This document shows positions 8,571 to 17,189 of a stretch of 64,000 nt of DNA, one piece after another. The notes beneath the pieces are model-generated. The model worked only from the letters and a program-made list of their open reading frames with translations. It was not told where the DNA came from and searched no databases. The stretch is from Armatimonadaceae bacterium (GTDB taxonomy: Bacteria; Armatimonadota; Armatimonadia; Armatimonadales; Armatimonadaceae): assembly GCA_030447685.1 (NCBI GenBank), contig JAUJOK010000026.1, forward strand, positions 1 through 64,000, in the 5' to 3' direction. Each line of letters begins with the position of its first letter. Positions within the stretch are counted from its first letter, which is position 1. Both the position numbers and the translations under genes were made by a program.

Positions 8571-10010
8571 TTACCTGCTCGTCTCCGATGCCGCTGCCGT
8601 TTCTTTGGGCCACGGATAGCCGTTCCTGCCCGCGCCGGGGTCCGTCGGCCCTTCGGGCAGCGTCCTGTGCCACGCCAGCAGTCGGTCGCCGAGGCGCTTC
8701 ACTATATTGGAATGCTTGTCCGCGATGTTATTCTGCTCACCGGAGTCGGCAGGGATGTCGTAAAGTTCCACGCGGCTCCGGTCGGGGTTCATCAGCAGTT
8801 TCCACTTGCCCTCACGAATAGCGAGCATGGGAGAGCGGTTCCACGGATGGTTGAAGACCAGGAAGCGCCACTCCCAGAAAAGGGGCCGGGCGCGCGTGAC
8901 GGTTTGGTCGCCCTTCAGCGTGGCGGCTCTGTTTTCGCCGTCCATTTCCTTAGCTGCCTCGGCGGGAAGGGGCACGTCCGCAAGGGCGCACAGCGTCGGC
9001 AGAAAATCCACGCCGCTGATAACCGAGGTATCGTTCACTTTGCCTGCGGGCGTGCCCTTCGGCCAGCGGACGATAAACGGGACGCGCACGCCGCCTTCAT
9101 AAATGCTGCGCTTGCGCCCCCGAAACGGCCCCGCGCTGCCGACGCCGCTATGCGCCGCGTTCTGAATGGCGATGTCCTCCGGCCTGTTATCCGACGAGAA
9201 AACGACGATGGTGTTTTCCGCCAGACCCAGTTCGTCCAGTTTCGCCAGCAGCCGACCTATCTGCCTGTCCGCCTCGGTCGCCGCCGCCGCGTAAATCTGA
9301 GCGGGACTCTTGAAGGGCACGCCCTTGACGGTCAAATGGGCATACGGGGCCATCTGCTCCTCGGAGGGATTCAGAATCGCGTGCGTATCTAACAGCCAGG
9401 CGTTGACGTAAAAGGGCCTGTTCCTGCTGCGCTCGATAAAGCCGATCACCTCGTCTACGATGCGCTCGCTGGACTTTGCGGGTTCCCTGCTGTTCCAGAC
9501 ATCCCACTTTTTGCCCGCGGTCCCGCCGTCAATGCGCGCTTCAGCGATTCCATAGGCGTCCGGCCCCGGCGCGTCCGGCCCGCTGCCCAAATGCCACTTG
9601 CCGTAGTGCCCGATCGCATAGCCCGCGCTTTGAAGAAGGCGCGTGAGCGTTGGAACGGCGGGGTCAAGCCAGTTCGGCATGGCGCGCTTCCGGTTCAATT
9701 CCGGCGTGGCGAGATGGCCGTGCAGAGACAGGCGAGCGGGGAAGCGCCCCGTCAGGAACGCGGCCCGCGACGGCGAGCAGACCGGGTTGGCGACATAGAA
9801 CTGCGTGAACAGCGTGCCCTGCCGGGCCAGCTTGTCCAGGTTCGGCGTCTTGATCTGCCCGCTGCCGTAGCAGGCCAGGTCGCCCCAGCCCACGTCGTCG
9901 GCCAGAATAAAGATGACGTTCGGGCGCGGCTGCTGGGCGACAGCGGCAGGCGCGCAGAGGGCAAGAACGGCGAAGGCGCATAGAACGGCGCGGCGGGTCA
10001 CGTTTTTCAT
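8571..10010 (-). CDS. Exported type I sulfatase
   Basis: A 479-residue sulfatase with a Sec-type signal peptide (MKNVTRRAVLCAFAVLALCAPAAVAQ). NVIFILADDVGWGDLACYG forms the first metal site, C-S-P-S-R carries the modified Cys78, and FSSDNRPEDI is the second site (N-R in place of the usual N-G). First sulfatase in transcription order; 81 nt separate it from the pseudopilin upstream and no strong terminator is seen between them. Since Sec substrates cross unfolded, its cysteine would have to be modified before export. Confidence 0.93.
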   Translation of the reverse strand: MKNVTRRAVLCAFAVLALCAPAAVAQQPRPNVIFILADDVGWGDLACYGSGQIKTPNLDKLARQGTLFTQFYVANPVCSPSRAAFLTGRFPARLSLHGHLATPELNRKRAMPNWLDPAVPTLTRLLQSAGYAIGHYGKWHLGSGPDAPGPDAYGIAEARIDGGTAGKKWDVWNSREPAKSSERIVDEVIGFIERSRNRPFYVNAWLLDTHAILNPSEEQMAPYAHLTVKGVPFKSPAQIYAAAATEADRQIGRLLAKLDELGLAENTIVVFSSDNRPEDIAIQNAAHSGVGSAGPFRGRKRSIYEGGVRVPFIVRWPKGTPAGKVNDTSVISGVDFLPTLCALADVPLPAEAAKEMDGENRAATLKGDQTVTRARPLFWEWRFLVFNHPWNRSPMLAIREGKWKLLMNPDRSRVELYDIPADSGEQNNIADKHSNIVKRLGDRLLAWHRTLPEGPTDPGAGRNGYPWPKETAAASETSR

Positions 10011-10091
10011 GGTTTGGCGTGGTGGTGAAATAGGGGAAGGGGCGCGCCACCCCTCATCAAAGTAAGGGAGCGGCGCGCTTGGCGATTTTTG

Positions 10092-10910
10092 CTACTGATT
10101 ATCCCAGCTATTCTTGGGATCGCCGTGGGGCCAGCCCTTGGGCCGGGCCGGTGTGACGCCCAGGAAGTTGCTGATTCTGCTCCACTTGGCGTGGCCGTCA
10201 CAGTAGATGATATTCAGGCCCTCGTTGTGGCGCGGAATAGGGCGGCGCACCTGGTTTCCGTGGATGTCGGGCGATTGCGCATAATAGGTTGCGTTGCTAT
10301 TTGCCCACCCGGAAGGCGGCAGAACCTGCCAGTCGGAAGCGGAACGTTCATACTGCTTCCACTTTTCCGGCTGATAATTGGCCTCGCTGTGGACTCTATC
10401 TTCCAGCCGGGCAGTTTCACACACCAGGAACGTGTCGGCGGGCGTGTTGATCTCTGCCAGCGAGCGTCCCGGATTCGAAGGCGGCGGGCTTCCTCCTGCC
10501 CAGCTTGCCAGGTTGATGTTCAGACCATAGCTGCCCGCAGAGTTGGGCAAACCGTGCTGTGGGGAAGACGGCCTGTTGATCAGCGCAGGACGCAGACCGC
10601 CTTTGTTGGGGGCGCTGGGGCAATGATAGACACCCACGTTCTTGACATACGGATACACCATGCGGTACCAGCGCGGTGCATATCCGCCGGCGACATTGTT
10701 GCCCCCATAGGGCAGCATCTCATCGTAGTCCTGAACGTACTGGTAGATGCCCATGCCGATCTGTTTGGTGTTGGACAGGCAGGCGGTTTGCCGGGCCTTT
10801 TCGCGGGCCTGGGCAAACACGGGGAAAAGGATCGCGGCCAGTATAGCGATGATCGCGATGACGACGAGAAGCTCGATCAGCGTAAAACCCCGGTGAATCA
10901 AGCGATGCAT
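10092..10910 (-). CDS. DUF1559 type II pseudopilin-like protein
   Basis: A 272-residue protein with a type IV pilin-like leader ([18 protein letters not shown].., cleavage expected before F) and one N-terminal helix, followed by a globular domain. The tail [17 protein letters not shown] fits the H-x9-DG motif typical of DUF1559. The [19 protein letters not shown] stretch after the helix is characteristic of Armatimonadota and Planctomycetota copies. Role in these phyla is unproven; they are often placed beside carbohydrate genes, as here. ATG 10910 has AGAGGAAAG upstream. It lies between the regulator and the sulfatases on the same strand. Confidence 0.93.
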   Translation of the reverse strand: MHRLIHRGFTLIELLVVIAIIAILAAILFPVFAQAREKARQTACLSNTKQIGMGIYQYVQDYDEMLPYGGNNVAGGYAPRWYRMVYPYVKNVGVYHCPSAPNKGGLRPALINRPSSPQHGLPNSAGSYGLNINLASWAGGSPPPSNPGRSLAEINTPADTFLVCETARLEDRVHSEANYQPEKWKQYERSASDWQVLPPSGWANSNATYYAQSPDIHGNQVRRPIPRHNEGLNIIYCDGHAKWSRISNFLGVTPARPKGWPHGDPKNSWDNQ

Positions 10911-10958
10911 AGGACTTTCCTCTCTGAAAGCAGCGGTGCGGCCAATGAAGAAGACGCT

Positions 10959-12122
10959 TTAAGATCGTTCCGGGTCGCGGCGGGACGGAGGAGCGCCGGT
11001 AGAATCGCGGCACACCAGCGTGGGCGTGACGAGAGCGGTCGAGACAGCCGTCTGCGGCTGCGGCAGGGTGAGCAGAAACAGCGCGTGGCGCACCAGCACG
11101 TCCAAGTGCTGATCCACGGTATCGAGCGGCGGCCAGGCATCCTCACCGACCGGTAGATTGTCGTAGCCGATCACGGAAACGTCGTCCGGCACGCGCAGTC
11201 CCGCGCGTCGTAAGGTGCCCAGAAGCATCACCGCCGCCGGGTCCGACCAGGCGGCGACCCCCGTGGGCGCTCCCGGACGGGAAAAATAGGCGCGCATGCT
11301 TTCGGGGTCCTGCCGCCATGTTTCCAGCAGCGGGCCGTCGATCACGCTGCGCTCACGATCAACGCTCAGGCCCGCTTCGCGCAGGGCGCGCTCATGGCCG
11401 CGCCACCGGAGACGGCGAAACAGCTCCTCGGTGGGCGGGCGGTACAGATAGGCGATCCGCCGGTGTCCCCGTTCGAGAAGCCGCCGCGCGGCGATATAGC
11501 CGCCCTGCTCCGCATCGGAATACACGGTCGGGACATGGGTCACATCGTCCGCCGGCGGCTCCCCAATCACCGCGACCCGATTCCCCCGCTCCCACGCGGC
11601 CAGAGCCACCTCCCGGCTTTCCGTTCCGACAAATAGAAACCCGCAAGGATCAAGGGATTCAAATCGCCGCAGATCGTCCAGCACCGGGTGCGTGTTCGCG
11701 AAGCGGCACTCGACAACGAGATGCTGCGCCGCCGCCGCCGCGATGATCTGGTCAACGCAGTTTTTGTAGAACGACGTGTTGTTGACGGCGAACACGGCGA
11801 TGCGCTGCGCCTGCCGCTCGGACGCAGTCGCGCCCTTGACGGACGTGTCGCCGCTTGCTTCCCCTGCGGAAAGCCCCCCGCTCCGCCGGTCGGTGACATA
11901 GGTGCCCGAACCGGGACGCGACTCGATCAGTCCTTCGCGGCGAAGAATTCCGATTGCCGATTCAACGGTTGCCGTGGCGACCCCAAAATGCGCTTCCAGT
12001 TGGGCAACGGACGGCAGCCGCTCGCCCGCCGTCATGGTCGCGGTCAGCGCCCGCAGGCTCTGAGCGATCTGCTGGCGTTTGTGCATCGGCGGTTTTTTGG
12101 CGCGCAGCGCGGCTTCCGGCAC
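10959..12122 (-). CDS. GntR-HTH / LacI-type sugar-binding transcriptional regulator
   Basis: A 387-residue regulator. Residues ~13-80 form a GntR winged helix (GERLPSVAQLEAHFGVATATVESAIGILRREGLI, then SRPGSGTYV). Residues ~105-375 form a periplasmic-binding-protein-like effector domain of LacI/GalR type (DDVSVIGYDNLPVGE near the end). This combination (AraR-like) usually responds to a sugar. GTG 12122 has GGAAAGAGAA upstream; an ATG at 12086 has no ribosome site. It opens the minus-strand run that includes the sulfatases and is divergent from the maturase genes, so control of both from the shared 295-bp spacer is plausible (inference). Confidence 0.93.
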   Translation of the reverse strand: MPEAALRAKKPPMHKRQQIAQSLRALTATMTAGERLPSVAQLEAHFGVATATVESAIGILRREGLIESRPGSGTYVTDRRSGGLSAGEASGDTSVKGATASERQAQRIAVFAVNNTSFYKNCVDQIIAAAAAQHLVVECRFANTHPVLDDLRRFESLDPCGFLFVGTESREVALAAWERGNRVAVIGEPPADDVTHVPTVYSDAEQGGYIAARRLLERGHRRIAYLYRPPTEELFRRLRWRGHERALREAGLSVDRERSVIDGPLLETWRQDPESMRAYFSRPGAPTGVAAWSDPAAVMLLGTLRRAGLRVPDDVSVIGYDNLPVGEDAWPPLDTVDQHLDVLVRHALFLLTLPQPQTAVSTALVTPTLVCRDSTGAPPSRRDPERS

Positions 12123-12417
12123 GGCAGATTCTCTTTCCGGTATGGGGAGGTTAAGGCATCGTTCCTCGTATCCACCTATAACCTACCCAGCTTTTTTCCT
12201 TCTGTCAACTAACTGTCAACTAAAATTTTCGCCTTTCGTATCCATCAATCCCCTTGACCCCTCTAACCAACCCACAGTATGATGATTATATCGCTCGGCC
12301 TTCCGGTGCGTCGTCGCCTGCGGAGCGAGCGTCGCCTGCGGAGCGAGCGTCGCCTGCGGGACGGACGCCGTCTGCGGAACTGTTCTTTTCGCTTCGCTGA
12401 CAGAGAATGAACCGGTC
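12123..12417. promoter_or_regulatory. Divergent intergenic region between regulator and sulfatase-activating genes
   Basis: A 295-bp non-coding spacer that is clearly AT-richer than its neighbours from 12170 to 12290, consistent with two divergent promoters. I see no palindrome strong enough to name as the operator. Its right side carries the 18-bp tandem repeat listed separately. Confidence 0.5.
12313..12366. repeat. Three 18-bp tandem repeats
   Basis: Units at 12313-12330, 12331-12348 (identical, GTCGCCTGCGGAGCGAGC) and 12349-12366 (diverged in the second half), followed by a partial fourth (GCCGTCTGCGG). They end ~50 nt before the formylglycine-generating enzyme start, inside its probable 5' leader. 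Too short and without spacers to be CRISPR. Confidence 0.85.
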
Positions 12418-13347
12418 ATGAAGAAAACCACGCAAGAAGCCATCCTGCCCGTGCTGCTGATCCTGTTTGCCGCGCCCGGCTGTCGCCAGGCGACTCTGCC
12501 CGCCGCTTCGGCGCGGGCCGCCGCCGAAGCTCCCATAAAGGCCGCCGCCACGCCATCGGACATGGCGCATATCCCCGGCGGCACCTTTGCGATGGGCACC
12601 GATGATGGTTTTCCCTTCGAGGGGCCGGTGCATACCGTTACGATCAAGCCTTTCCTGCTCGACAAGCACGAGGTCACGGTGGCCGCGTTCGGTCGCTTCG
12701 TCAAGTCCACCGGCTATAAGACCGAGGCCGAGAAGTTCGGCTGGGGTGGCGTATTCGACCCGCCCCTGGGTACGTGGACAAAAGGCGACGGGGCCGACTG
12801 GCGCTACCCCGATGGCCCCCAGCGCCCCGCCGCCCGCGCCGACGAACCCGTAACCCAGGTAAGCTATGCGGACGCCGCCGCCTATGCGCGCTGGGCCGGA
12901 AAGCGCCTGCCGACCGAGGCCGAGTGGGAGTTCGCCGCGCGCGGCGGCAGCAAGAACGCCTTGTTTCCCTGGGGCAGCGACCTGGAGCCGGGCGGCAAAC
13001 CCGTCGCCAACTGGTGGCAGGGCACGTTCCCGGATAAAAACACGGTCAAGGATGGGTATTTGCGCCGCGCGCCGGTCGGCAGGTTCGTGCCCAACGGCTA
13101 TGGCCTGCGGGACATGGGCGGCAATGTCTGGGAGTGGTGCAGCGACTGGTACGACCCGGATTACTATGCGCGCAGCCCGAAGGCGAATCCGCCGGGGCCG
13201 ACCCAAGGGCAGGAGCGCGTCATTCGCGGCGGCTCGTGGATGTGCAGCCTGAACTATTGTCGCGGCTTTCGTGTCGCCGCCCGCAGCCAGAGCGCGCCCG
13301 ACAGCGGGCTGAACAACCTGGGTTTCCGCTGCGCCAAAAATCCGTAA
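12418..13347 (+). CDS. Formylglycine-generating enzyme (FGE/SUMF1 type), exported or lipid-anchored
   Basis: A 309-residue protein. After an N-terminal hydrophobic leader ending in AAPGC (poor lipobox), residues ~50-305 form the SUMF1/FGE fold (HIPGGTFAMGTDDG, RLPTEAEWEFAARGG, GLRDMGGNVWEWCSDWY, GFRCAKNP). The pair Cys276 and Cys281 in RGGSWMCSLNYC matches the copper-binding catalytic cysteines of aerobic FGEs, so it should oxidise the sulfatase cysteine to formylglycine using O2; many SUMF1 relatives lack this pair. The leader is odd for an enzyme whose bacterial substrates are modified in the cytosol. It lies 20 bp upstream of the anaerobic maturase. Confidence 0.9.
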   Translation: MKKTTQEAILPVLLILFAAPGCRQATLPAASARAAAEAPIKAAATPSDMAHIPGGTFAMGTDDGFPFEGPVHTVTIKPFLLDKHEVTVAAFGRFVKSTGYKTEAEKFGWGGVFDPPLGTWTKGDGADWRYPDGPQRPAARADEPVTQVSYADAAAYARWAGKRLPTEAEWEFAARGGSKNALFPWGSDLEPGGKPVANWWQGTFPDKNTVKDGYLRRAPVGRFVPNGYGLRDMGGNVWEWCSDWYDPDYYARSPKANPPGPTQGQERVIRGGSWMCSLNYCRGFRVAARSQSAPDSGLNNLGFRCAKNP

Positions 13348-13367
13348 GGCGCTTCGAGGAGTTTTTC

Positions 13368-14755
13368 ATGCAGAACCAAGCGCCGCCGCTGCCGTCCCTG
13401 CGGCAAGCGCCTTCCCAGCAGTTGCACACGGCCTTTCATGTAATGACCAAGCCCATCGGGCCGATCTGCAATCTGGACTGCAAATACTGCTTTTATCTGG
13501 AAAAGGAGAACCTTTACCAGAACGAGCAGGAGCGGACGCATTCCTGGCAGATGCCCGACGCGGTGCTGGAACAGTACATCCGGCAGTACATCGAGCAGCA
13601 GAATGTGCCTGAGATCAGCTTCGCCTGGCAGGGCGGCGAGCCTACCCTGCTGGGCGTGCGTTTTTTCAATAAAGTAGTAGAGCTTCAGAAGAAGTATGCC
13701 GCCGGTAAGCGCATCGCCAACGCCCTCCAGACCAACGGCACCCTCTTAGACGACGAGTGGTGTGCGTTTTTGGCTGAGAACCGCTTTCTGGTCGGCCTTT
13801 CTATCGATGGGCCGCGCGAATTGCACGACACCTACCGCGTAGATAAGAAGGAGCGCCCGACCTTCGACCGGGTGATGCAGGGTCTGGAACTTCTCAAGAA
13901 GCATAAGGTCGAGTTCAATACCCTGACTGTCGTCAACCGCGCCAACTCACAGCACCCGCTCAAGGTATATCGGTTCCTCAAAGAGATCGGCTCCGGTTTT
14001 ATCCAGTTCATCCCGCTGGTTGAGCGCTCCGCGCACGCACCCCTGCAAACGCAAAGCGGCCTGATCCGGCTGGAATTCGCCGCCCCGGCGACGCCGCAGG
14101 CACCCAAATCATCGGTCACCGACTGGAGCGTCGAGTCGCATGCATACGGCGAGTTCCTGGTGCAAATCTTTGACGAGTGGGTGCGCCAGGATGTGGGCAG
14201 ATACTTCGTGCAGTTGTTCGATGTGGCGCTGGGCAACTGGCTGGGCAGGGGTGGGAGCCTGTGCGTCTTCTCGGAAAAGTGCGGCTCGGCGCTTGCTATG
14301 GAGCACAACGGCGATGTCTACTCCTGCGACCACTATGTCTACCCGGACTACAAGCTGGGCAACCTTTTGGAAAAGTCCCTCCTCGAGATGGTGCGCTCGC
14401 CGGAGCAGATCAAGTTCGGCAATGACAAACGGGATATGCTGCCGCGCTACTGTCGCGAGTGCGAAGTGCGCTTTGCCTGTCATGGAGAGTGTCCCAAGCA
14501 TCGCTTCGTCCGCACTCCCGGCGGCGAATGGGGCCTGAACTACCTGTGCGCGGCCTACAAACGCTTCTTCAACCACATCGACCCCTACATGAAGACGATG
14601 GCCCAACTGCTTCATACGCAGCGCGCCCGGCTGAGATCATGGCACGGATCGCCCAGCGCGAGCAGGCGCAGGCGTGGAAGACCGCAAGCCGCAACGACCC
14701 GTGCCCACGCGGCAGCGGCCAGAAGTACAAAAAGTGCTGTCTGGGCAAGCGGTAA
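13368..14755 (+). CDS. Anaerobic sulfatase-maturating enzyme (radical SAM/SPASM), 3' frameshift
   Basis: Makes formylglycine without oxygen. ATG 13368 follows GAGGAG (6-nt spacing). CNLDCKYCFYLEK near residue 35 is the radical-SAM CxxxCxxC cluster; the C-terminal cysteines (CVFSEKCG, YSCDHYVYPDYKLGNL, YCRECEVRFACHGECPKH) hold the two auxiliary clusters of the SPASM domain. The expected end is reached in another frame: ARPAEIMARIAQREQAQAW.. then a SEC-C-like zinc tail (DPCPRGSGQKYKKCC, one Cys replaced by Arg) and TAA at 14753. One base appears missing near 14620 (cagcgc). Read literally, translation would continue to 14774 with an unrelated tail. Confidence 0.92.
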
Positions 14756-15084
14756 ACAGGACGACCCGGAATAGCCCCTTCGCATCTCCCGGCGCAGTTA
14801 CATGCTCAAATGAGCCGAATTGGGCGTGAAACGGGGCCGTTAGGGGCACTCGAAGGCAAACTGGTTCGCCGGAATGTCACGGGACAATCGGAAGACGTTC
14901 AGGGACCAGTCGCGAAAATTTCATTTGAGGGTCCAAAGATCGAGAAGTGCTCCTCGGCAGGACTGCTCAACAGGCACAAAAGGGGCAGATGATGTTCAAT
15001 AAACGAAGGTAACTAAAGAAGGATCCACTGCCGCCGAAGACTCTGCCGAGCAGTCATCGTACGGGTCCGGCTTGGCAGACAGGA
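14756..15084. other. Non-coding stretch, nothing recognised
   Basis: A 329-bp stretch between the maturase and the small peptide gene. Short open frames exist but have no ribosome site, codon pattern or recognisable motif. No clear terminator follows the maturase. Confidence 0.5.
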
Positions 15085-15147
15085 CTAAACGGCGATAAAA
15101 ACCACCGCCGCCAACAGATACAGAATCGCGCCCATTACTATCGTCAT
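15085..15147 (-). CDS. 20-residue single-span membrane peptide, KdpF-like
   Basis: A tiny gene: ATG 15147, TAG ends at 15085, product MTIVMGAILYLLAAVVFIAV, essentially one transmembrane helix. AAAGGAGA (15156-15163) precedes the start with 8-nt spacing, as good as any ribosome site in the window. Length, position of the single helix and the opening MTI resemble KdpF, the small stabilising subunit of the Kdp potassium ATPase, but KdpF is usually 25-30 residues and no kdpA follows. It may be a remnant of a kdp operon or an independent small protein. Called from the ribosome site plus composition only. Confidence 0.5.
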   Translation of the reverse strand: MTIVMGAILYLLAAVVFIAV

Positions 15148-15188
15148 TTCTCGCGTCTCCTTTGACGGTGACAACCCGTGCTTCAGGG

Positions 15189-15274
15189 AATAGGGAATCA
15201 ACGGAGGTTGATCAGCTTGTACCCAGTTCCCCTATTTTTAAACCACCCTCCTAATAAATTTTCTTTAGCTGATC
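15189..15274 (-). promoter_or_regulatory. Structured 5' leader of the small peptide gene (candidate riboswitch or attenuator)
   Basis: Three pairs of complementary segments lie directly upstream of the small peptide: 15267-15274 with 15210-15217 (8 bp perfect, AGCTGATC), 15227-15236 with 15189-15197 (about 9 bp with one bulge), and 15246-15250 with 15203-15207 (CCTCC/GGAGG). The first pair encloses one strand of each of the other two, so they form a pseudoknot or mutually exclusive folds. This is what a regulatory RNA looks like; the class is not identified. c-di-AMP (ydaO) leaders are common upstream of potassium genes, but I could not match the full consensus. Confidence 0.4.
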
Positions 15275-15398
15275 TCCGCCCTTATCGGTAGCGTTCTGTT
15301 TTAGGAGGCTTCCGGCTGGAGAGCAGGTCCATCAGACAACGAAGGAGCAGAAGCAAAACAGGGATAATTAGTTTAACCTCTTTTGCCTGCTATAACTA

Positions 15399-16391
15399 AC
15401 CCGATGTGCAAGTTTCTTTGATAGTTGCAGTCCAAGTCCACAGGCTTCAGAATGGAGGTGCCAACCAAACCACTCTGGAGGTGCCTCATGGACTTGGACC
15501 AGCTTATTGTAACCGTGTTCTGCCAGATTGATGACGCGATGAAGACCTGCCTCAACAACCAAAACCTGCGCCAGCGCGGCCTCAGCCGATGCTGTGCGAC
15601 AGCGAAGTGCTGACCATGGAAGTCGTGGGCAGTTTCCTTGGCATCAGCCAGGACAAAGCCCTCTTTGTCTACTTCCGTCACCACTTCAGTCATTTCTTCC
15701 CGACCATCAGGCGCATCCACCGTACTACTTTTGTACGGCAGGCGGCGAACCTGTGGAAGCTCAAGGAGCGCCTGTGGCAGCACATCGCCCAGCAAGTGCC
15801 CCATGACCCCGGCTTCAGCCTGGTGGACAGCTTCCCCTTGCCCGTCTGCCGCTTCGCCCGCGCCTATCGTTGCAAACGCTTCCAGGGACAAGCGGGCTTT
15901 GGTAAAGACCAGGTGGCGCGCCAAACGTTCTTCGGCTTCCGGGTGCATGTCCAGGTGGCCTGGCCCGGCGTCCTTGTCCGCTTCGATGTTGCTCCCGGCA
16001 ACGAACAGGAACGTCGGTTGTGCCGGAGTTGACCGATGGCTACTGCGGCGACCTGCTGGGAGACCGCAACTTCTGGTCTCCCCGGCTCAAACAAGAGCTT
16101 GCTCTGCACGGTATCCGCCTGCTGGCTCCTTTCAGGAGCAAGAAGCACGACCCGCACCCGCCACCAGCGGCTTGATGAGTCGGCTGCGCTATCGCATTGA
16201 CACGATCTTCGGCCAGCTTTGCCAGCGGTTCTCGGTGCGAGAGGTGTGGGCCAAAGATGACTGGCACCTCTGGGGGCGTCTCTTGCGCGCGTTTCTGAGC
16301 CACACTCTGATGATTCACATCAACCGAGAAGCAGGCAATGAGCCGCTGCAACTCGAAAGACTGGTCACTGCTTGAAACCTGCACATTGGGT
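15399..16391 (+). mobile_element. IS982-family-like insertion sequence with 6-bp target duplication
   Basis: A 993-bp element. The ends are inverted repeats (left ACCCGATGTGCAAGTTTC, right complementary with 2 mismatches). It is flanked by the direct repeat TAACTA (15393-15398 and 16392-16397). Size, single transposase and the SFPLPVCRFARA motif fit IS982. The ends and duplication are intact, which suggests a fairly recent insertion. Confidence 0.88.
15488..16375 (+). pseudogene. IS982-type transposase, reading frame broken three times
   Basis: Start ATG 15488 (MDLDQLIVTVFCQIDDAMK). The expected protein is found in consecutive pieces: frame change near 15580 (GGCC where GGCCC is expected) into MLCDSEVLTMEVVGSFLG; another near 16015 into VVPELTDGYCGDLLGDRNFW; another near 16165 into LMSRLRYRIDTIFGQLCQRFSVREVWAKDDW, ending at TGA 16373. 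The middle piece contains the conserved VDSFPLPVCRFARAYRCKRF with its DDE aspartate. Because the element ends look fresh, sequencing errors are at least as likely as decay. Confidence 0.85.
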
Positions 16392-16490
16392 TAACTACAA
16401 CCCGAAAGTCGATTGTGAAACGCAACAGGAACAACCACTTCTGGAATGCCCCTTCGACCCACCGGGAATGGTTTCCGACCTTCATTGGGG

Positions 16491-16556
16491 GCACGATCAC
16501 CTCAACCAGAACGCAACGAAGCCAGGTGCGCTGCGTTCTGGTTGAGGTGATCGTGC
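16491..16556. repeat. Long perfect hairpin, 25-bp arms and 16-nt loop
   Basis: Arms 16491-16515 and 16532-16556 are perfectly complementary; the loop is 16516-16531. GGGG before and CCCC shortly after the arms extend the pairing with a small bulge. It sits between the IS982 copy and the Nudix gene. No T-tract follows, so a simple rho-independent terminator is not obvious. Confidence 0.9.
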
Positions 16557-16580
16557 TTGCCCCCTGTGGTGGACATGACC

Positions 16581-17078
16581 ATGCCGATGTCCAACTATTT
16601 AGCTGGTCTGCGGCAGCGAATTGGAAACGATCTGCTGCTGGTTCCTTCGGTCACGGCAATTATTTATGATGAACACCAGCGAATCTTACTGGTCCGCCAC
16701 GTCGAGTCTGACGTCTGGGTGGCTCCCGGTGGCAGCGTAGAACCCCAGGAATCGCCTGCAGATGCCGTGGTACGCGAGGCATGGGAAGAGACGGGGCTGC
16801 TTGTCGAGCCGCTTTGCATCCAGGGGGTTTACGCGGGTCCCGAGTTCCTGGTCACTTATGCCAATGGAGACAGAGTTTCCTACGTGATGACCGTGTTCGA
16901 GTGTGCAGTCCGACAAGGTGAACTTCGGCCCGATGGGCAGGAAACTCTGGAACTGGCTTTTATGCGGCGTCCGAGTTGAGCGGCCTGAAAATGCCACCAT
17001 GGGCGCGGGAGCCTGCCCCATGCCTTTCAGGCACGCGGACAGGTGCACTTCCAGCAAGCCACATGGCAGCCGCGATAA
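16581..17078 (+). CDS. Nudix hydrolase, 3' end frameshifted
   Basis: Hydrolyses a nucleoside diphosphate linked to another moiety. The Nudix box GGSVEPQESPADAVVREAWEETGLL is complete (G-x5-E-x7-REAWEETGLL). The N-terminus (GLRQRIGNDLLLVPSVTAIIYDEHQRILLVRH) is typical of ~150-residue stand-alone Nudix proteins. Literal translation stops at 16979, about 25 residues early; the expected continuation (FYAASELSGLKMPPWARE) appears after restoring one G near 16963, and a second shift near 17008 leads to LPHAFQARGQ.. and a stop at 17076. Several in-frame ATGs exist; 16581 was chosen for the GGTGGA 8 nt upstream. Confidence 0.82.
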
Positions 17079-17189
17079 AGGTGCCGCTGCGGCGTACGCG
17101 GCGCGCCAGCTACCCTTTAACCGGATGAAAGAGACATGCGGTTCCGGGCACTGATGTGGAATGGATACGAAAAAAGCAAGGAAGCAGCC

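Noticed and set aside
12313-12366. Possible CRISPR repeats
   Set aside because: Units are 18 bp, contiguous and without spacers; no cas genes in the window.
14810-14992. Small plus-strand open frame after the maturase
   Set aside because: No ribosome site, no recognisable protein pattern, and it overlaps the probable end of maturase transcription.
15189-15274. Firm assignment of the leader as a c-di-AMP riboswitch
   Set aside because: Some strings look similar and the KdpF-like context is suggestive, but the conserved core could not be aligned in the right order by eye; kept as an unclassified structured leader.
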